Below are positions 8,306 to 18,080 of a stretch of 64,000 nucleotides of DNA, piece after piece; positions within the stretch are counted from its first letter, which is position 1, and every line of letters starts with the position of its first letter. The stretch is taken from contig NZ_NOXS01000032.1 in the NCBI RefSeq assembly GCF_002251735.1, positions 434,001 to 498,000 on the forward strand. Reading direction: 5' to 3'. The position numbers and the translations under genes were made by a program. Under the pieces are notes generated by a model. It saw only the letters and a program-made list of their open reading frames with translations. It had not been told where the DNA came from and searched no databases. This DNA is from Elstera cyanobacteriorum (GTDB lineage: Bacteria > Pseudomonadota > Alphaproteobacteria > Elsterales > Elsteraceae).

Positions 8306-10497
8306 GCTGCTGCTCCTGCCGACGCCGCACGGGGCAGCAACCGGGTCACCACATTGCGGATCATCGCCGGACCGGCGCCCGCACCGAAGGACATGATCGA
8401 TTCCGGGTGGAACTGCACGCCCGCCACCGGCAGGCTCTTATGCTCCACCGCCATGATCACCCCGTCTGCCGTGCGCGCCGTTACCCTAAAGTCGGCGGGC
8501 AGGCTTACCGGATCGGCAAACAGCGAGTGATAGCGGCCAATGGTCACTTCCTCCGGCAGTCCGGCGAACAGCGCACCACCGGTATCGACGGTAACGGCGC
8601 TGGGCTTGCCGTGAACCGGCTCATCAAGCTGCCCCAGCGCGCCGCCAAAGGCTTCGACCATCCCCTGCATCCCAAGGCAGACGCCGAACACCGGTACATC
8701 CGCCTCAACCGCCTGCTGCACCAAGCCCGGCACGCCGAATTGTTCGGGGCGACCCGGGCCGGGCGACAGCACCACCAAATCCCAGCCGCCCGCCGCCAGC
8801 GCCGTCGGCGCATGAGTATAGCGCAGCGTGGTAACAGCGGCGCCGGTCTGGCGGAAGTAATCGGCCAAGGTCAGCACGAAACTATCTTCGCAATCGACGA
8901 TCAGAATCTTGCGATTGACCGGCGGCAGCGGTTCGGCGACAGCCGGACCATTGTTCCCCTGCTTCACCGCCAGGATCGCCTTACGGCTGGCGGCCCCTTT
9001 CAGAATGGTTTCGCGTTCTTCCGCCTCGGGATCGCTATCATAGAGCAGCGTCGCGCCAACACGGATTTCGGCGATCTGATCCTTCAGGCGAATCGTGCGC
9101 AACGTCAGGCCGGTATTGAGGTTGCCGTCGAAACTCAGGCGCCCAACAGCGCCGCCGTACCAACGGCGCGGGCTGGCCTCGTTTTCCTCAATAAAGCGGA
9201 CGGCCCACCGCTTCGGCGCGCCGGTTACCGTCACAGCCCACGTATGGGTCAGGAAAGCGTCCAGCGCATCGCAATCGGGGCGAAGGGTGCCTTCGACGTG
9301 ATCGACCGTATGGATAAGATGGCTGTACAGCTCGATCTGGCGCCGCCCGATGACCTTGACCGACCCCGGCACGCAAACGCGGGCCTTATCGTTGCGGTCA
9401 ACGTCGGTACACATCGTCAACTCCGACTCGTCTTTTTTCGAGTTCAGCAGCTCGCGGATGCGTTCGGCATCTTCAATCGCGTCGCGACCGCGCGCGATGG
9501 TGCCGGAAATCGGGCAGGTTTCCACCCGGCGCCCTTCGACGCGCACATACATTTCCGGCGAGGCGCCGACGAGATATTCACCGTCGAGGTTGAAGAGGAA
9601 CCCATAGGGGCTGGGGTTGATCTTGCGCAGGGCGCGGAACAAATCGCCCGGGCGCGCGTCGCATTCTTCAAAGAAGGTCTGGCCCGGCACCACTTCGAAC
9701 AGATCACCGCGCTGGAAGTAGGGCAGCGCTTTGCGGACTAGGTCGGCATAGCCGCCCGCCGGAAAGTCCGACGCCTGCACCGGCTTTCGCTGGCTCCCGC
9801 GATAATCAATCTGCGCCGTCTCGCGCGGCAAGCCCGCCGTATTCAGCGTTGCTCCCGCCACTGTCCCGGCGAAATCATAGGTAAAGCGCAGGGCCTGACC
9901 GCGCTGATTATCGACGATGACCAGTTCGTCCGGCAGATACAGCACCATATCGCGCTGATCGTCCGGGCGCGGGCGCAAGCGTTCCACGGGCTCGAACTGA
10001 TAGATGAGATCGTAGCCGAAGGCGCCATAAAGGCCGAGATGCTCGTCCTCGTCGCTTTTAAACGCCTCCAGCAAGGCACGCACGACCGAAAAAGCCGATG
10101 GCTGCTGCGAGCGCTCTTCTTCCGCGAATTTCAGCGGCAACGGGATCACCGCCCCGTCGATGCGGTCTTCGGCCACCGAAAGCGCGGTCAGATGCGGATG
10201 GTTTTCCAGCGCCGGACGGACGAAGCGCAACAGCAGCTTGCCGCGCGCATTCAACGCCGTCAGCGTAAACACCCGCCCGATGGTAGTGACTTCCAGCGGC
10301 GGATTGGCAAACCCCAGGCTCCAGCGCTTATAGCGGCCCGGATACTCATAGGCGGACGACAGCAGCGCGCCACGCTGGCTATTGAGCTGATCAATCAGCC
10401 CATCAATCGCGGTATCGAACGGGATTTCGGCGACGGTGCGGGTGATAGTCACGCCGCCGTTCGTCGTATAGACGAACGGGGTAGCAGTCTTGGACAT
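8302..10497 (-). CDS. trpEG: Anthranilate synthase, fused TrpE(G)
   Basis: A 731-residue fusion that makes anthranilate from chorismate and glutamine, the first step of tryptophan synthesis. The TrpE part (to about residue 510) has the chorismate-binding blocks ([26 protein letters not shown] shortened: [31 protein letters not shown]). The TrpG glutamine amidotransferase (about 530-720) has the nucleophile in GVCLGMQG and the His-Glu pair in VQFHPESIM. The fusion is typical of rhizobia and Rhodospirillales. The OsmC-like gene is coupled downstream. The leader on the 5' side can fold but encodes no Trp-rich peptide. Confidence 0.97.
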   Translation of the reverse strand: MSKTATPFVYTTNGGVTITRTVAEIPFDTAIDGLIDQLNSQRGALLSSAYEYPGRYKRWSLGFANPPLEVTTIGRVFTLTALNARGKLLLRFVRPALENHPHLTALSVAEDRIDGAVIPLPLKFAEEERSQQPSAFSVVRALLEAFKSDEDEHLGLYGAFGYDLIYQFEPVERLRPRPDDQRDMVLYLPDELVIVDNQRGQALRFTYDFAGTVAGATLNTAGLPRETAQIDYRGSQRKPVQASDFPAGGYADLVRKALPYFQRGDLFEVVPGQTFFEECDARPGDLFRALRKINPSPYGFLFNLDGEYLVGASPEMYVRVEGRRVETCPISGTIARGRDAIEDAERIRELLNSKKDESELTMCTDVDRNDKARVCVPGSVKVIGRRQIELYSHLIHTVDHVEGTLRPDCDALDAFLTHTWAVTVTGAPKRWAVRFIEENEASPRRWYGGAVGRLSFDGNLNTGLTLRTIRLKDQIAEIRVGATLLYDSDPEAEERETILKGAASRKAILAVKQGNNGPAVAEPLPPVNRKILIVDCEDSFVLTLADYFRQTGAAVTTLRYTHAPTALAAGGWDLVVLSPGPGRPEQFGVPGLVQQAVEADVPVFGVCLGMQGMVEAFGGALGQLDEPVHGKPSAVTVDTGGALFAGLPEEVTIGRYHSLFADPVSLPADFRVTARTADGVIMAVEHKSLPVAGVQFHPESIMSFGAGAGPAMIRNVVTRLLPRAASAGAAA

Positions 10498-10555
10498 GGC
10501 TTATGCGTCCTTTACGCAGAATACGGTGTTTTGACGGAATGCTGGCTGAAAAATC

Positions 10556-10601
10556 ACGCAAAAGCGCCGACGCGGAAACATTCCGCCCGGTGGGTTTGCG
10601 T
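10556..10601 (-). promoter_or_regulatory. Nested stem-loop in the trpE(G) leader
   Basis: ACGCAAA (10556-10562) pairs with TTTGCGT (10595-10601), enclosing a second perfect stem GCGGAA (10572-10577) / TTCCGC (10581-10586) with a three-base loop. On the minus strand this lies 59-104 bases before the trpE(G) start. It could be an attenuator or protein-binding leader; the usual run of Trp codons is absent, and no T tract follows the inner stem. Confidence 0.4.
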
Positions 10602-10759
10602 CAGCAGCGACGCCATCGACCCGTTATTCTGTGCAGGCTCACAGCCCCGATCCTTTCGTGCAGTCCGACCAACGCTTCCGTCGGCCCCTAAAATACCCCT
10701 AGCATCGACCGGCGCCCGGAACAAGGGGAGTTTCGCGAACATTCTACCCCGAATATCGC

Positions 10760-10787
10760 TTGACTCATTGGTGTTACCGGATATTGT
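10760..10787 (+). promoter_or_regulatory. Sigma-70 type promoter of rpmG
   Basis: TTGACT (10760-10765) and TATTGT (10782-10787) are spaced by 16 bases, ending 43 bases before the rpmG start. The fit to consensus is good for a highly expressed ribosomal gene. Confidence 0.5.
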
Positions 10788-10830
10788 GCGCTCCTCTTTT
10801 GGGCGATCCCTAGACTTAGGACCGAGAATC

Positions 10831-10998
10831 ATGGCTAAGCCGACTTCCCTGCTGATCAAACTCGTCAGCACCGCGGACACGGGCTTCTACTACGTGACGA
10901 AGAAGAACCCGCGTAAGACCACGAATAAGCTGGAACTGAAGAAGTACGATCCGGTTGTGCGTAAGCACGTCGTGTTCCGCGAAGCGAAGATTAAGTAA
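10831..10998 (+). CDS. rpmG: 50S ribosomal protein L33
   Basis: A 55-residue basic protein with the L33 pattern: [37 protein letters not shown] and a C-terminal [10 protein letters not shown]. It lacks the zinc cysteines, so it is the zinc-independent form. The ATG at 10831 follows an AGG-containing site; a much longer in-frame upstream extension is spurious. It is a single-gene unit with its own promoter and a strong terminator. Confidence 0.97.
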   Translation: MAKPTSLLIKLVSTADTGFYYVTKKNPRKTTNKLELKKYDPVVRKHVVFREAKIK

Positions 10999-11030
10999 TC
11001 TGCGCCGCGATAGCGGTGCTGATACTGAAA

Positions 11031-11055
11031 ACGCCGGTCTGTGACCGGCGTTTTT
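11031..11055. terminator. Rho-independent terminator, bidirectional
   Basis: ACGCCGGTC (11031-11039), loop TGT, GACCGGCGT (11043-11051), then a T run to 11055. It ends rpmG; on the other strand the same stem is followed by TTTT and lies 26 bases past the pleD stop, so it can serve both genes. Confidence 0.9.
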
Positions 11056-11080
11056 CGTTTCTGAAGACTAAAAAATACGC

Positions 11081-12472
11081 TTACGAGGTGGCAGGCACCG
11101 AGGCTTCGACACGGTTACGCCCGCCCTGCTTCGCGCGATACATAGCTTCATCGGCCCGGCGCAACAGGTCGGAACCCGAGACTTCCCCAGGGTCGGAAAC
11201 GGCAACGCCGATACTGATGGTGACCGGCAGTTCGCCCGCCGCGGTCACGGTAAAGGGATCGTCTTCCATCCGCGTCCGCAGCCGTTCGGCGACCTTCAAG
11301 GCGACATCAATGCCGGTATCGGGCATGACGACGACGAACTCCTCGCCGCCGATGCGGGCGATCATATCGAAATGCCGCAACGACCGGCGCATGCGGTTGG
11401 CGAATTCCACCAGCACCTCATCCCCCGCCGCGTGGCCGTAGGTATCGTTGAGGCGCTTGAAATGGTCGATATCGCAGAAAGCCACCGATAGCGGTTTGCG
11501 CGCGTCATTGGCATTGCGCATCATCTGATCGAGATGCACATCTAGATAACGGCGATTATAAACGCCGGTCAGCGCATCGGTGGACGCTAGCGCGATGCTT
11601 TCTTCGAAATTGGCGCGCAAGCGGGTTTGATAGCGGCGGCGGCGGATTTGCGTGCGCACCCGCGCCTGCAACTCCTGCCGTTCCAGCGGGCGCATCACGT
11701 AATCATTGACGCCGAGGTCGAGCGCCTTGGCGATCTTGCCAATATCTTCCTCATCCTCTGCCAGCAGCAGGATCGGCAGCGACCGCACGCTTTCGTTGAC
11801 GTGGGAGCGAATCTGGCTGCACAAGCGCAGCGCGTCGCCTTCCATCAAGGTCAGCGAAATAATGGCCAGATCGAAGACATTGCTGTTAACCGCCTGCAAC
11901 GCGCCTTCGGTGCTATGGATCGTCGCAATCGAATGACGATCAACCTTCAGGATGTTGACGATATTTTCGGCGTCGATGGTGCTTTCTTCCACCACCAGGA
12001 TCCGCCCTTCCGTCGCCACTTCCTGGCTCATCACTGGCGCTGGCGCGGCCAGCCCCAGGCGCGACGAGGTTTCTTCCCGCACCCGCCACGCATCCATCAG
12101 GTTCTTAAGGCGGATCAGGGAGCGAACGCGGGCAAACAGCGGCACATCACGCACCGGCTTCGACAGGAAATCATCGGCCCCGGCCTGGAGGCCACGTACC
12201 CGGTCCGCTGTATCGGACAGCGCCGTCACCATAATCACGGGGATATGGGCGGTCAGCGGGTCTTCTTTCAGCTTCTCGCAGACCTTGAACCCGTCCATCC
12301 CGGGCATCATCACGTCAAGCAGAATAAGATCAGGGGATTGGCTGCGGGCAAGTTCCAGCGCCGTCGGCCCATTTTCCGCCGAAATCACGTCATAATATTC
12401 GCTCGTCAGTTTGGCTTCGAGCAGTTTGATATTCGGCAGAATATCATCAACGACGAGGATGCGGCCCGGCAT
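11081..12472 (-). CDS. pleD: PleD-type response regulator diguanylate cyclase
   Basis: A 463-residue PleD homologue that makes c-di-GMP from GTP and drives the motile-to-sessile switch in Caulobacter. The first receiver has the phosphoryl acceptor Asp53 (LILLDVMMPGMDG) and conserved VTA/KP positions. The second receiver (about 155-275) is degenerate: the acceptor position reads FDLAIISLTLM, with no Asp. The GGDEF domain has an intact GGEEF active site, and RHFD five residues before it is a likely inhibitory I-site. It lies just after divK on the same strand, the usual alphaproteobacterial pair, so the two are probably co-transcribed. Confidence 0.95.
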   Translation of the reverse strand: MPGRILVVDDILPNIKLLEAKLTSEYYDVISAENGPTALELARSQSPDLILLDVMMPGMDGFKVCEKLKEDPLTAHIPVIMVTALSDTADRVRGLQAGADDFLSKPVRDVPLFARVRSLIRLKNLMDAWRVREETSSRLGLAAPAPVMSQEVATEGRILVVEESTIDAENIVNILKVDRHSIATIHSTEGALQAVNSNVFDLAIISLTLMEGDALRLCSQIRSHVNESVRSLPILLLAEDEEDIGKIAKALDLGVNDYVMRPLERQELQARVRTQIRRRRYQTRLRANFEESIALASTDALTGVYNRRYLDVHLDQMMRNANDARKPLSVAFCDIDHFKRLNDTYGHAAGDEVLVEFANRMRRSLRHFDMIARIGGEEFVVVMPDTGIDVALKVAERLRTRMEDDPFTVTAAGELPVTISIGVAVSDPGEVSGSDLLRRADEAMYRAKQGGRNRVEASVPATS

Positions 12473-12478
12473 TAGACC

Positions 12479-12841
12479 TTAACCCAAAAAACGCTGAACG
12501 GTCTCAAGGAAGTTCGCGACCGAAATCGGCTTGGCGATATAAGCCTCGCACCCTCCCTCACGGATTTTTTCTTCATCGCCCTTCATCGCAAAAGCGGTTA
12601 CGGCGATGATGGGTATCGCCCGAAGATTTTCATCCTGCTTGATCCATTTGGTAACTTCAAGGCCGGACACCTCTGGAAGTTGAATGTCCATTAGGATCAG
12701 ATCGGGCCGCTCTTCGCGGGCAATGCGCAGGGCTTCCATACCGTCGCGCGACTGTAGGATACGGTATCCCCGTGCCTCCAACAGATCGTGGAACAGTTTC
12801 ATATTCAGTTCGTTATCTTCAACGATGAGAACGGTCTTCAT
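12479..12841 (-). CDS. divK: Single-domain response regulator DivK
   Basis: A 120-residue stand-alone receiver with no output domain: acidic pocket VEDNELN, acceptor Asp52 ([13 protein letters not shown]), [14 protein letters not shown] and AKPISV. DivK acts with DivJ/PleC to control CtrA and cell-cycle polarity in alphaproteobacteria. It is first of the divK-pleD pair, 6 bases apart, and divergent from dinB; the 123-base gap should hold both promoters. Confidence 0.95.
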   Translation of the reverse strand: MKTVLIVEDNELNMKLFHDLLEARGYRILQSRDGMEALRIAREERPDLILMDIQLPEVSGLEVTKWIKQDENLRAIPIIAVTAFAMKGDEEKIREGGCEAYIAKPISVANFLETVQRFLG

Positions 12842-12964
12842 CGACGTTTACCGAAGCCTCCCGGTGCTGGGGCACGACGCCCCCGCAGCCCTTTTGGCAC
12901 TCTAGCGACTCGCAAGACGCAAAGAAACCATAACCTTAACCTTCACTGAGACTATGCTGCCGCA

Positions 12965-14173
12965 ATGATCGGCCCTACCCCCCTTAGCGGCTTCTGCCGC
13001 GACTGTCTGGCCCACCCCCTGCCCGCCCCGCCGGAGGGAACGGGCCAGCGTTTTCGCTGCCCTGCCTGCGGGTCGCCCCGCTTGAAGTTTCATCCCGAAT
13101 GGGACCGGCTGACCATCGCGCATATCGACTGTGATGCGTTTTATGCATCGGTGGAAAAGCGGGACCGGCCCGATCTGCGCCATCGGCCGGTCATCGTCGG
13201 CGGGGGCGAGCGCGGGGTGGTCTCCGCCGCCTGCTATGTCGCCCGCGCTGCCGGGGTCCGCTCGGCGATGCCGATGGGTCAGGCCCTACGCCTATGCCCG
13301 GATGCAACGGTCTTTCGCCCGCAGATGAGTAAATATGCCACCATCAGCCGCGCCCTGCGCCACCGCTTTCTGGCACTCACCCCACTGGTGGAACCGCTGG
13401 CTTTGGACGAGGCCTTTCTCGACCTGACCGAGCCCGCCCAACGCAGCGGCATTCCTGCCGCCCTGCTGCTGGCCAATTTGGCGCGGGAGGTCGAGGCCAA
13501 TCTGGGCATTACCCTGTCCATCGGTCTCGGCCCCAATAAGCTGCTGGCGAAAATTGCGTCGGACCTCGATAAACCCCGCGGCTTCGCCCTGATCGGCGCG
13601 GCGGAGGCGGCGGATTTTCTGGCGCCAAAGCCGGTCACGCTGCTGTGGGGCGTCGGCAAGGCCCTCGCCGCCGCTCTAGAACGCGAGGGCATTCGCACCA
13701 TCGGTGATCTGGCGGCACGCCCGCCGATCTGGGTCGCGAAACGCTTTGGGCAGGTCGGCTTGCGGCTGGCGGACTTTGCCCAAGGCCGCGACCGGCGGCG
13801 GGTGACGCCCGACCGCCCGACCAAGAGCATTTCTGCCGAAACGACCTTTCGAAAAGACCGCACCCGCGTTGAAGATTTGGTCGAAGCCCTGTTGCCGCTC
13901 GCCGAAACCGTCGCCCGGCGGCTTCAAGCGGCGGATAAGCTGGCAGCCGGGGTGACGATTAAGCTAAAATCGGCGGATTTCGTGCAGCGCACGCGATCCA
14001 CGGTTCTAGCGCCCCCGGTTCAAGACGCCGAAGCCCTGTGGGAGGCTGCCGCCGCCTTGATCCGGGCCGATAATCCGGTCGGAAACTTCCGGCTGATCGG
14101 CCTTGGCTGCGACCGGCTGATCGACGGCCATACCGGCGAACCCGACCTGCTGACTGAGGTTACGAACATTTAG
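12965..14173 (+). CDS. dinB: DNA polymerase IV with N-terminal zinc-ribbon-like extension
   Basis: A 402-residue Y-family translesion polymerase. Catalytic carboxylates are in HIDCDAFYASVE (D55, D57 region) and LALDEAFLDLT; IGLGPNKLLAKIASDLDKP and the HhH-containing thumb (LLWGVGKALAAAL) follow. Before the polymerase there is a 50-residue extension with two CxxC pairs (C11/C14, C32/C35), which look like a small zinc ribbon, an extension that I associate with alphaproteobacterial DinB. No beta-clamp motif is obvious at the C-terminus. The gene overlaps the convergent eipB end by 14 bases. No SOS box was recognised upstream. Confidence 0.92.
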   Translation: MIGPTPLSGFCRDCLAHPLPAPPEGTGQRFRCPACGSPRLKFHPEWDRLTIAHIDCDAFYASVEKRDRPDLRHRPVIVGGGERGVVSAACYVARAAGVRSAMPMGQALRLCPDATVFRPQMSKYATISRALRHRFLALTPLVEPLALDEAFLDLTEPAQRSGIPAALLLANLAREVEANLGITLSIGLGPNKLLAKIASDLDKPRGFALIGAAEAADFLAPKPVTLLWGVGKALAAALEREGIRTIGDLAARPPIWVAKRFGQVGLRLADFAQGRDRRRVTPDRPTKSISAETTFRKDRTRVEDLVEALLPLAETVARRLQAADKLAAGVTIKLKSADFVQRTRSTVLAPPVQDAEALWEAAAALIRADNPVGNFRLIGLGCDRLIDGHTGEPDLLTEVTNI

Positions 14174-14978
14174 GCGCGGTGAGCGGTTCCACCTTCAGCA
14201 GCTTCGCTTTCACGGCAAAGGAGCCATAATCGAGCGACATGCTGCGCGACACGCCGTTTTCCAGCAGGTCGGTACCGAGTTCATAGTCCGGTAGCTCTTC
14301 GCCCTGGGTGCGCGGATCGACTCCCGTCGAGTCGGGGAAAAACGCCATGCGCATCGCCCACGACCGGCCCTTCAACAGGGGATTCGCTTCCTTACTATCG
14401 CCCGGGCGGACTTGACCAATTGCCGCCGCCACCGTCGAGGCCCCTTCGACCGAGCCGCCGTCGAATACAGGCCGAACTAGGAAGTTTTGACCGGCTTTCG
14501 CGGCTTCAATCAGCGCAATCGTGTGGGCTGAGGGGAAAAGCGCGTCTTTGGGCAGCGGAAACCGGGCGCTCTCGGGCGCGGTGAAGCGTGCGGTGCCGCG
14601 TTTGCCTTTCGGCAATTGCGCAGTGCCGCGAATTTCCTCGTCCGCTTCGCCGTTGCTAAGCTTCTTAACCTCAAAGCGATAGCGCTGGCCATTTTTGGCT
14701 TCCCAGGACACAAGACTAATCTGAAGTTCCGAATCGTCGGCATCGGTATAGGACAGGCGCAGCTTATAGCGCTGCTCCACCGCCCAACCGTCGCAGGTAT
14801 CGGCCCACTCGAAATAAAGTTGCCCGCCGGCCCCGACAATCCCGGAGCCGCTTTGACTATGGTCAAGCGCCAGGGAATAGAGCGCCCGATGCGGCTGGAT
14901 CGGCGAAGCGGCCACCGCCGCCCCGGCGCTACCCATCAGCGCGGCGACAGTGAACGACACAAAGGCGGCACGGACCAT
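14160..14978 (-). CDS. eipB: Periplasmic EipB-like protein (DUF1849)
   Basis: A 272-residue secreted protein of DUF1849, called EipB in Brucella, where it supports envelope integrity in the periplasm as a beta-spiral. Visible blocks are a signal peptide (MVRAAFVSFTVAALMG... to AVAAS), YSLALD, YFEWADTCDGW, VSWEAKNGQRYRFEV, LPKDALFPSAHT, and a C-terminal Cys (PKCS) that would pair with the Cys in TCDGW. The start at 14978 gives a clean signal peptide behind AAGGG; an earlier ATG at 15059 overlaps the tex stop as TGATG and would add 27 residues, so coupled translation from that start remains possible. Confidence 0.85.
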   Translation of the reverse strand: MVRAAFVSFTVAALMGSAGAAVAASPIQPHRALYSLALDHSQSGSGIVGAGGQLYFEWADTCDGWAVEQRYKLRLSYTDADDSELQISLVSWEAKNGQRYRFEVKKLSNGEADEEIRGTAQLPKGKRGTARFTAPESARFPLPKDALFPSAHTIALIEAAKAGQNFLVRPVFDGGSVEGASTVAAAIGQVRPGDSKEANPLLKGRSWAMRMAFFPDSTGVDPRTQGEELPDYELGTDLLENGVSRSMSLDYGSFAVKAKLLKVEPLTAPKCS

Positions 14979-15058
14979 TCGCAACCCTTTTCTCCACGGA
15001 CTATGACACAGCCCGTATCCCGTCAATATGGCATAGTTTTGACGGATCGCCAGTTTCA

Positions 15059-17407
15059 TCAGCGCTTATTCAGCCCCGCCTTCAGTAAGGCCGCTGCCAA
15101 GGCCCCGCCCCCAGCGGCGGGTTGTGGGGCAGGCTTGCCGCCCCCTGCGCGGGCTGGCGTCCCAGAGCGCGGGGCCGGATCGCGCGGCCCGGCAGCCCGG
15201 GGCGCCGCCGACCGGGGGGCAGCGCCGCCATCCGCCGGGTCATCAAGCCGCATGGTCAGGCCGACGCGCTTACGCTTCAGATCGACCTCCAGCACCTTGA
15301 CCCGGACCACTTGCCCCGGCTTCACCACCTCGCGCGGATCTTTAACAAAGCGGCTGGCGAGGGCAGAGACATGGACCAGCCCGTCCTGATGTACGCCGAT
15401 ATCGACGAACGCCCCGAAGGCCGCGACATTGGTGACGACGCCTTCCAGCAGCATGCCGGGTTGCAGGTCTTTCAGTTCCTCCACCCCTTCTTTGAAGGTG
15501 GCGGTCTTGAATTCCGGGCGCGGGTCGCGGCCCGGCTTATCGAGCTCGCGCAGAATATCCTGCACCGTCGGCAGACCGAAGCGGTCGTCGGCAAAGCTCG
15601 CCGGATTAAGACCGCGTAGCGTCGCGCTATCGCCAATCAGCTCCGTCACCGGTTTCGCGACGGTCTGGGCGATCTTGCGCACCACAGGATAGGCTTCCGG
15701 GTGAACGGCGGAAGCATCGAGCGGTTCGTCCCCACCCCGGATGCGCAGGAAGCCCGCCGCCTGTTCAAAGGCCTTCGGCCCCAGTCGGGCGATTTCCTTC
15801 AACTGATTGCGATTGCGGAAAGCGCCCTGGGCGTCGCGCCACGCAACGATATTGCGGGCTAGGGTCTCGTTCAGCCCCGACACCCGCGTCAGCAGCGGCA
15901 CGGAAGCGGTATTGAGATCGACGCCAACGCCGTTCACGCAATCTTCCACCACGGCATCAAGCGCGCGGGACAGTTTGGTTTCGCTGATGTCGTGCTGATA
16001 CTGGCCGACGCCGATAGATTTCGGGTCGATCTTGACCAATTCGGCCAACGGGTCCTGGAGGCGCCGCCCGATGGAGATCGCGCCTCGGATCGAAACATCG
16101 ATGCTGGGGAATTCCTGACTGGCGAAGGCTGAGGCGGAATAGACCGACGCCCCGGCTTCCGACACCATCACCTTTGTCGCCTTCAAGGCCGGGAAGCGGC
16201 TGAGCAGATCGGCGGCGAAGCGGTCCGTTTCTCGGCTCGCAGTGCCATTGCCAATGGCGATCAACTGCACGTCGTGCTTCTGGCACAGGGCCGCGACGAG
16301 ATTAATCGCTTCTTCGTACCGCCGCTGCGGCTCGTGCGGGTAGATCGTCGCCGTATCCAGGAGTTTGCCCGTGGCATCGACGACCGCAACCTTGGTCCCC
16401 GTGCGGAACCCCGGATCGAGCGCCAGCGTCGGGCGCATCCCGGCGGGGGCGGCCAGCAGCAGATCGCGCAGGTTCCCGGCGAAAACCCGGATCGCCTCGT
16501 CCTCCGCCCCTTCGAACAGCCGATTCATCAGGTCGAGTTCCAGATGGACGGAGACTTTCACCCGCCAGCACCAGCGTGCCACATCCAGCAGCCACGCATC
16601 CGCCGGGCGCCCTTGGGCGGCGATGCCGACATGGGCGGCAATCCGCGCTTCGCACGGCCCCATCTGGCCGGGCGCCGGTTCTTCCGCCAACCCCAGCGTG
16701 ACCGTCAGCACCTCTTCCTTGCGGCCCCGGAACAGCGCCAGCGCGCGGTGCGAGGGGATTTGCTTAATCGGTTCGGCATAATCGAAATAGTCGGAGAATT
16801 TTGCCCCCGCCTCTTCTTTCCCTGCGATAGCCTTGGCGCGGATGACGCCATTGTCCCAGAGGAAGCTGCGCAAGCTGCCAACCAGCTCGGCATCTTCGGC
16901 AAAGCGTTCGATCAGGATTTGCTTGGCACCCTCCAGCGCCGCCTTTCCATCGGCCACGCCCTTTTCGGCATCCACGAAAGCGGCGGCTTCGGTTTCTGGC
17001 GTGCGCGTGGGATCGGCCAAAAGCAGATCGGCCAGCGGCTCCAGCCCGGCTTCCTTGGCAATCTGCGCCTTGGTGCGACGCTTCGGTTTGTAGGGGAGAT
17101 AAAGGTCTTCTAGCCGGGCCTTGGTATCAGCGAGGGTAAACTGCCCCAACAGCTCGTCGGTCAGCTTGCCCTGTTCGCGGACGGAGGCGATGACCGCCTC
17201 CCGCCGTTCATCAAGCTCGCGCAGGTAGCGCAGCCGCTCTTCCAGCGTGCGCAGTTGAATATCGTCCAAGCCGCCGGTGGCTTCCTTGCGATAGCGCGCG
17301 ATGAAAGGAACCGTAGAACCGCCGTCGAGCAGGGCGACCGTTGCCGCCACTTGCTCCACCCGAACCGCTAGTTCCGCCGCAAGGCGCTGATCGATGGAAA
17401 GACCCAT
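15059..17407 (-). CDS. tex: Tex-family RNA-binding transcription accessory protein
   Basis: A 782-residue Tex protein: N-terminal helical region with [19 protein letters not shown], the YqgF-like RNase H fold ([16 protein letters not shown]), the helix-hairpin-helix segment ([24 protein letters not shown]), and a C-terminal S1 domain ([34 protein letters not shown]). A Pro/Ala/Gly-rich tail of about 60 residues follows, common in the family. Tex binds nucleic acid and associates with transcription and translation. It lies upstream of eipB on the same strand with almost no gap. Confidence 0.95.
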   Translation of the reverse strand: MGLSIDQRLAAELAVRVEQVAATVALLDGGSTVPFIARYRKEATGGLDDIQLRTLEERLRYLRELDERREAVIASVREQGKLTDELLGQFTLADTKARLEDLYLPYKPKRRTKAQIAKEAGLEPLADLLLADPTRTPETEAAAFVDAEKGVADGKAALEGAKQILIERFAEDAELVGSLRSFLWDNGVIRAKAIAGKEEAGAKFSDYFDYAEPIKQIPSHRALALFRGRKEEVLTVTLGLAEEPAPGQMGPCEARIAAHVGIAAQGRPADAWLLDVARWCWRVKVSVHLELDLMNRLFEGAEDEAIRVFAGNLRDLLLAAPAGMRPTLALDPGFRTGTKVAVVDATGKLLDTATIYPHEPQRRYEEAINLVAALCQKHDVQLIAIGNGTASRETDRFAADLLSRFPALKATKVMVSEAGASVYSASAFASQEFPSIDVSIRGAISIGRRLQDPLAELVKIDPKSIGVGQYQHDISETKLSRALDAVVEDCVNGVGVDLNTASVPLLTRVSGLNETLARNIVAWRDAQGAFRNRNQLKEIARLGPKAFEQAAGFLRIRGGDEPLDASAVHPEAYPVVRKIAQTVAKPVTELIGDSATLRGLNPASFADDRFGLPTVQDILRELDKPGRDPRPEFKTATFKEGVEELKDLQPGMLLEGVVTNVAAFGAFVDIGVHQDGLVHVSALASRFVKDPREVVKPGQVVRVKVLEVDLKRKRVGLTMRLDDPADGGAAPRSAAPRAAGPRDPAPRSGTPARAGGGKPAPQPAAGGGALAAALLKAGLNKR

Positions 17408-17598
17408 TCCGAACCCTCTTCGCTAACTCTCGAACCCACTAGCCCCAGCGATGCGGTTCTTTCGTCCTTAAGCTGGCCGATGCCAGTAGGACGAACAAGC
17501 TGCATGCGGTAGGACATAAAAATAGGCCCGCAGGCGTAGCAACCCCCCGCGCCCGTGACTAGGGACAAAAAGCGGCGGGTTCGGAAGGAATCCCGGTA

Positions 17599-18042
17599 TT
17601 ACGATTCAACCGGACGGACAACGAGGTTGCGGATGAAAATATCGCGCACCGCGCCCTCACGCAGTAACTCGTTGGATTTACGCACCATCATCTCGCGTAA
17701 ATAGTCGGTATTGTCGATATTTTCCGGCCCGGCGCGGGTGGCGAGGGCGGACATCGTATTAATGTAGAGATCAATCAGCCGTGGGCGCGATTGCAGCACG
17801 ATCTTCAGCGGGGCGCCATCGCGGGTTTCGAGGGTCAGCTTGTAGGTGCGCATTTCGGCGGGGGCATTATTGCGGATGATGGAAATCGTAATATCCTCCA
17901 TCTCCACAAACATTTGCTTCCCGGCTTCGCCTTCGAACTGCTGCTTTTCAAGGTAGCGGATCAAATAAAAACCGCCCGCAATGCCGCCCCCGATGCAGAT
18001 CAGCATCAGAAAGCTGAGGATCATCCGCAAACCGCCGCGCAT
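17599..18042 (-). CDS. FliL-like single-pass membrane protein
   Basis: A 147-residue protein with one N-terminal membrane helix (MILSFLMLICIGGGIAGGFYLI), then a charged linker and a mixed alpha/beta domain. The outside domain resembles FliL: VEMEDITISII, YKLTLE, a RPRLIDLYINTMSAL helix and REGAVRDIFIRNLVVRP. FliL proteins work near the flagellar stator, but this gene sits after thiL, away from flagellar genes, so the role is uncertain. The start at 18042 is chosen for AAAGGA and the immediate membrane helix; a longer in-frame extension to 18165 runs into thiL. Confidence 0.6.
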   Translation of the reverse strand: MRGGLRMILSFLMLICIGGGIAGGFYLIRYLEKQQFEGEAGKQMFVEMEDITISIIRNNAPAEMRTYKLTLETRDGAPLKIVLQSRPRLIDLYINTMSALATRAGPENIDNTDYLREMMVRKSNELLREGAVRDIFIRNLVVRPVES

Positions 18043-18080
18043 CGCCGTTCCTTTCGCCCGTCGAGGCCTTCTGCCCCGCT

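Larger units (their letters stand above)
10498..10830. other. Divergent region between trpE(G) and rpmG
   Basis: About 330 bases without a convincing gene. The left part holds the structured leader of trpE(G), the right part the rpmG promoter. A short minus-strand frame in the leader (MASLLTQTH... ending GAFA) contains no tryptophan. Longer frames covering this interval are shadows of the flanking genes. Confidence 0.6.

Noticed and set aside
8407-9741. 444-residue plus-strand open frame
   Set aside because: Antisense to trpE(G); no recognisable domain and low-complexity Arg/His/Gln composition.
10039-10998. Long N-terminal extension of rpmG
   Set aside because: The frame is open by chance; L33 is 55 residues and starts at 10831, downstream of a good promoter.
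11627-12475. 282-residue plus-strand open frame
   Set aside because: Antisense to pleD, with composition typical of a shadow frame.
14979-15059. EipB start at 15059
   Set aside because: It overlaps the tex stop neatly but puts 27 unlikely residues before the signal peptide. Kept as an alternative in the gene entry.
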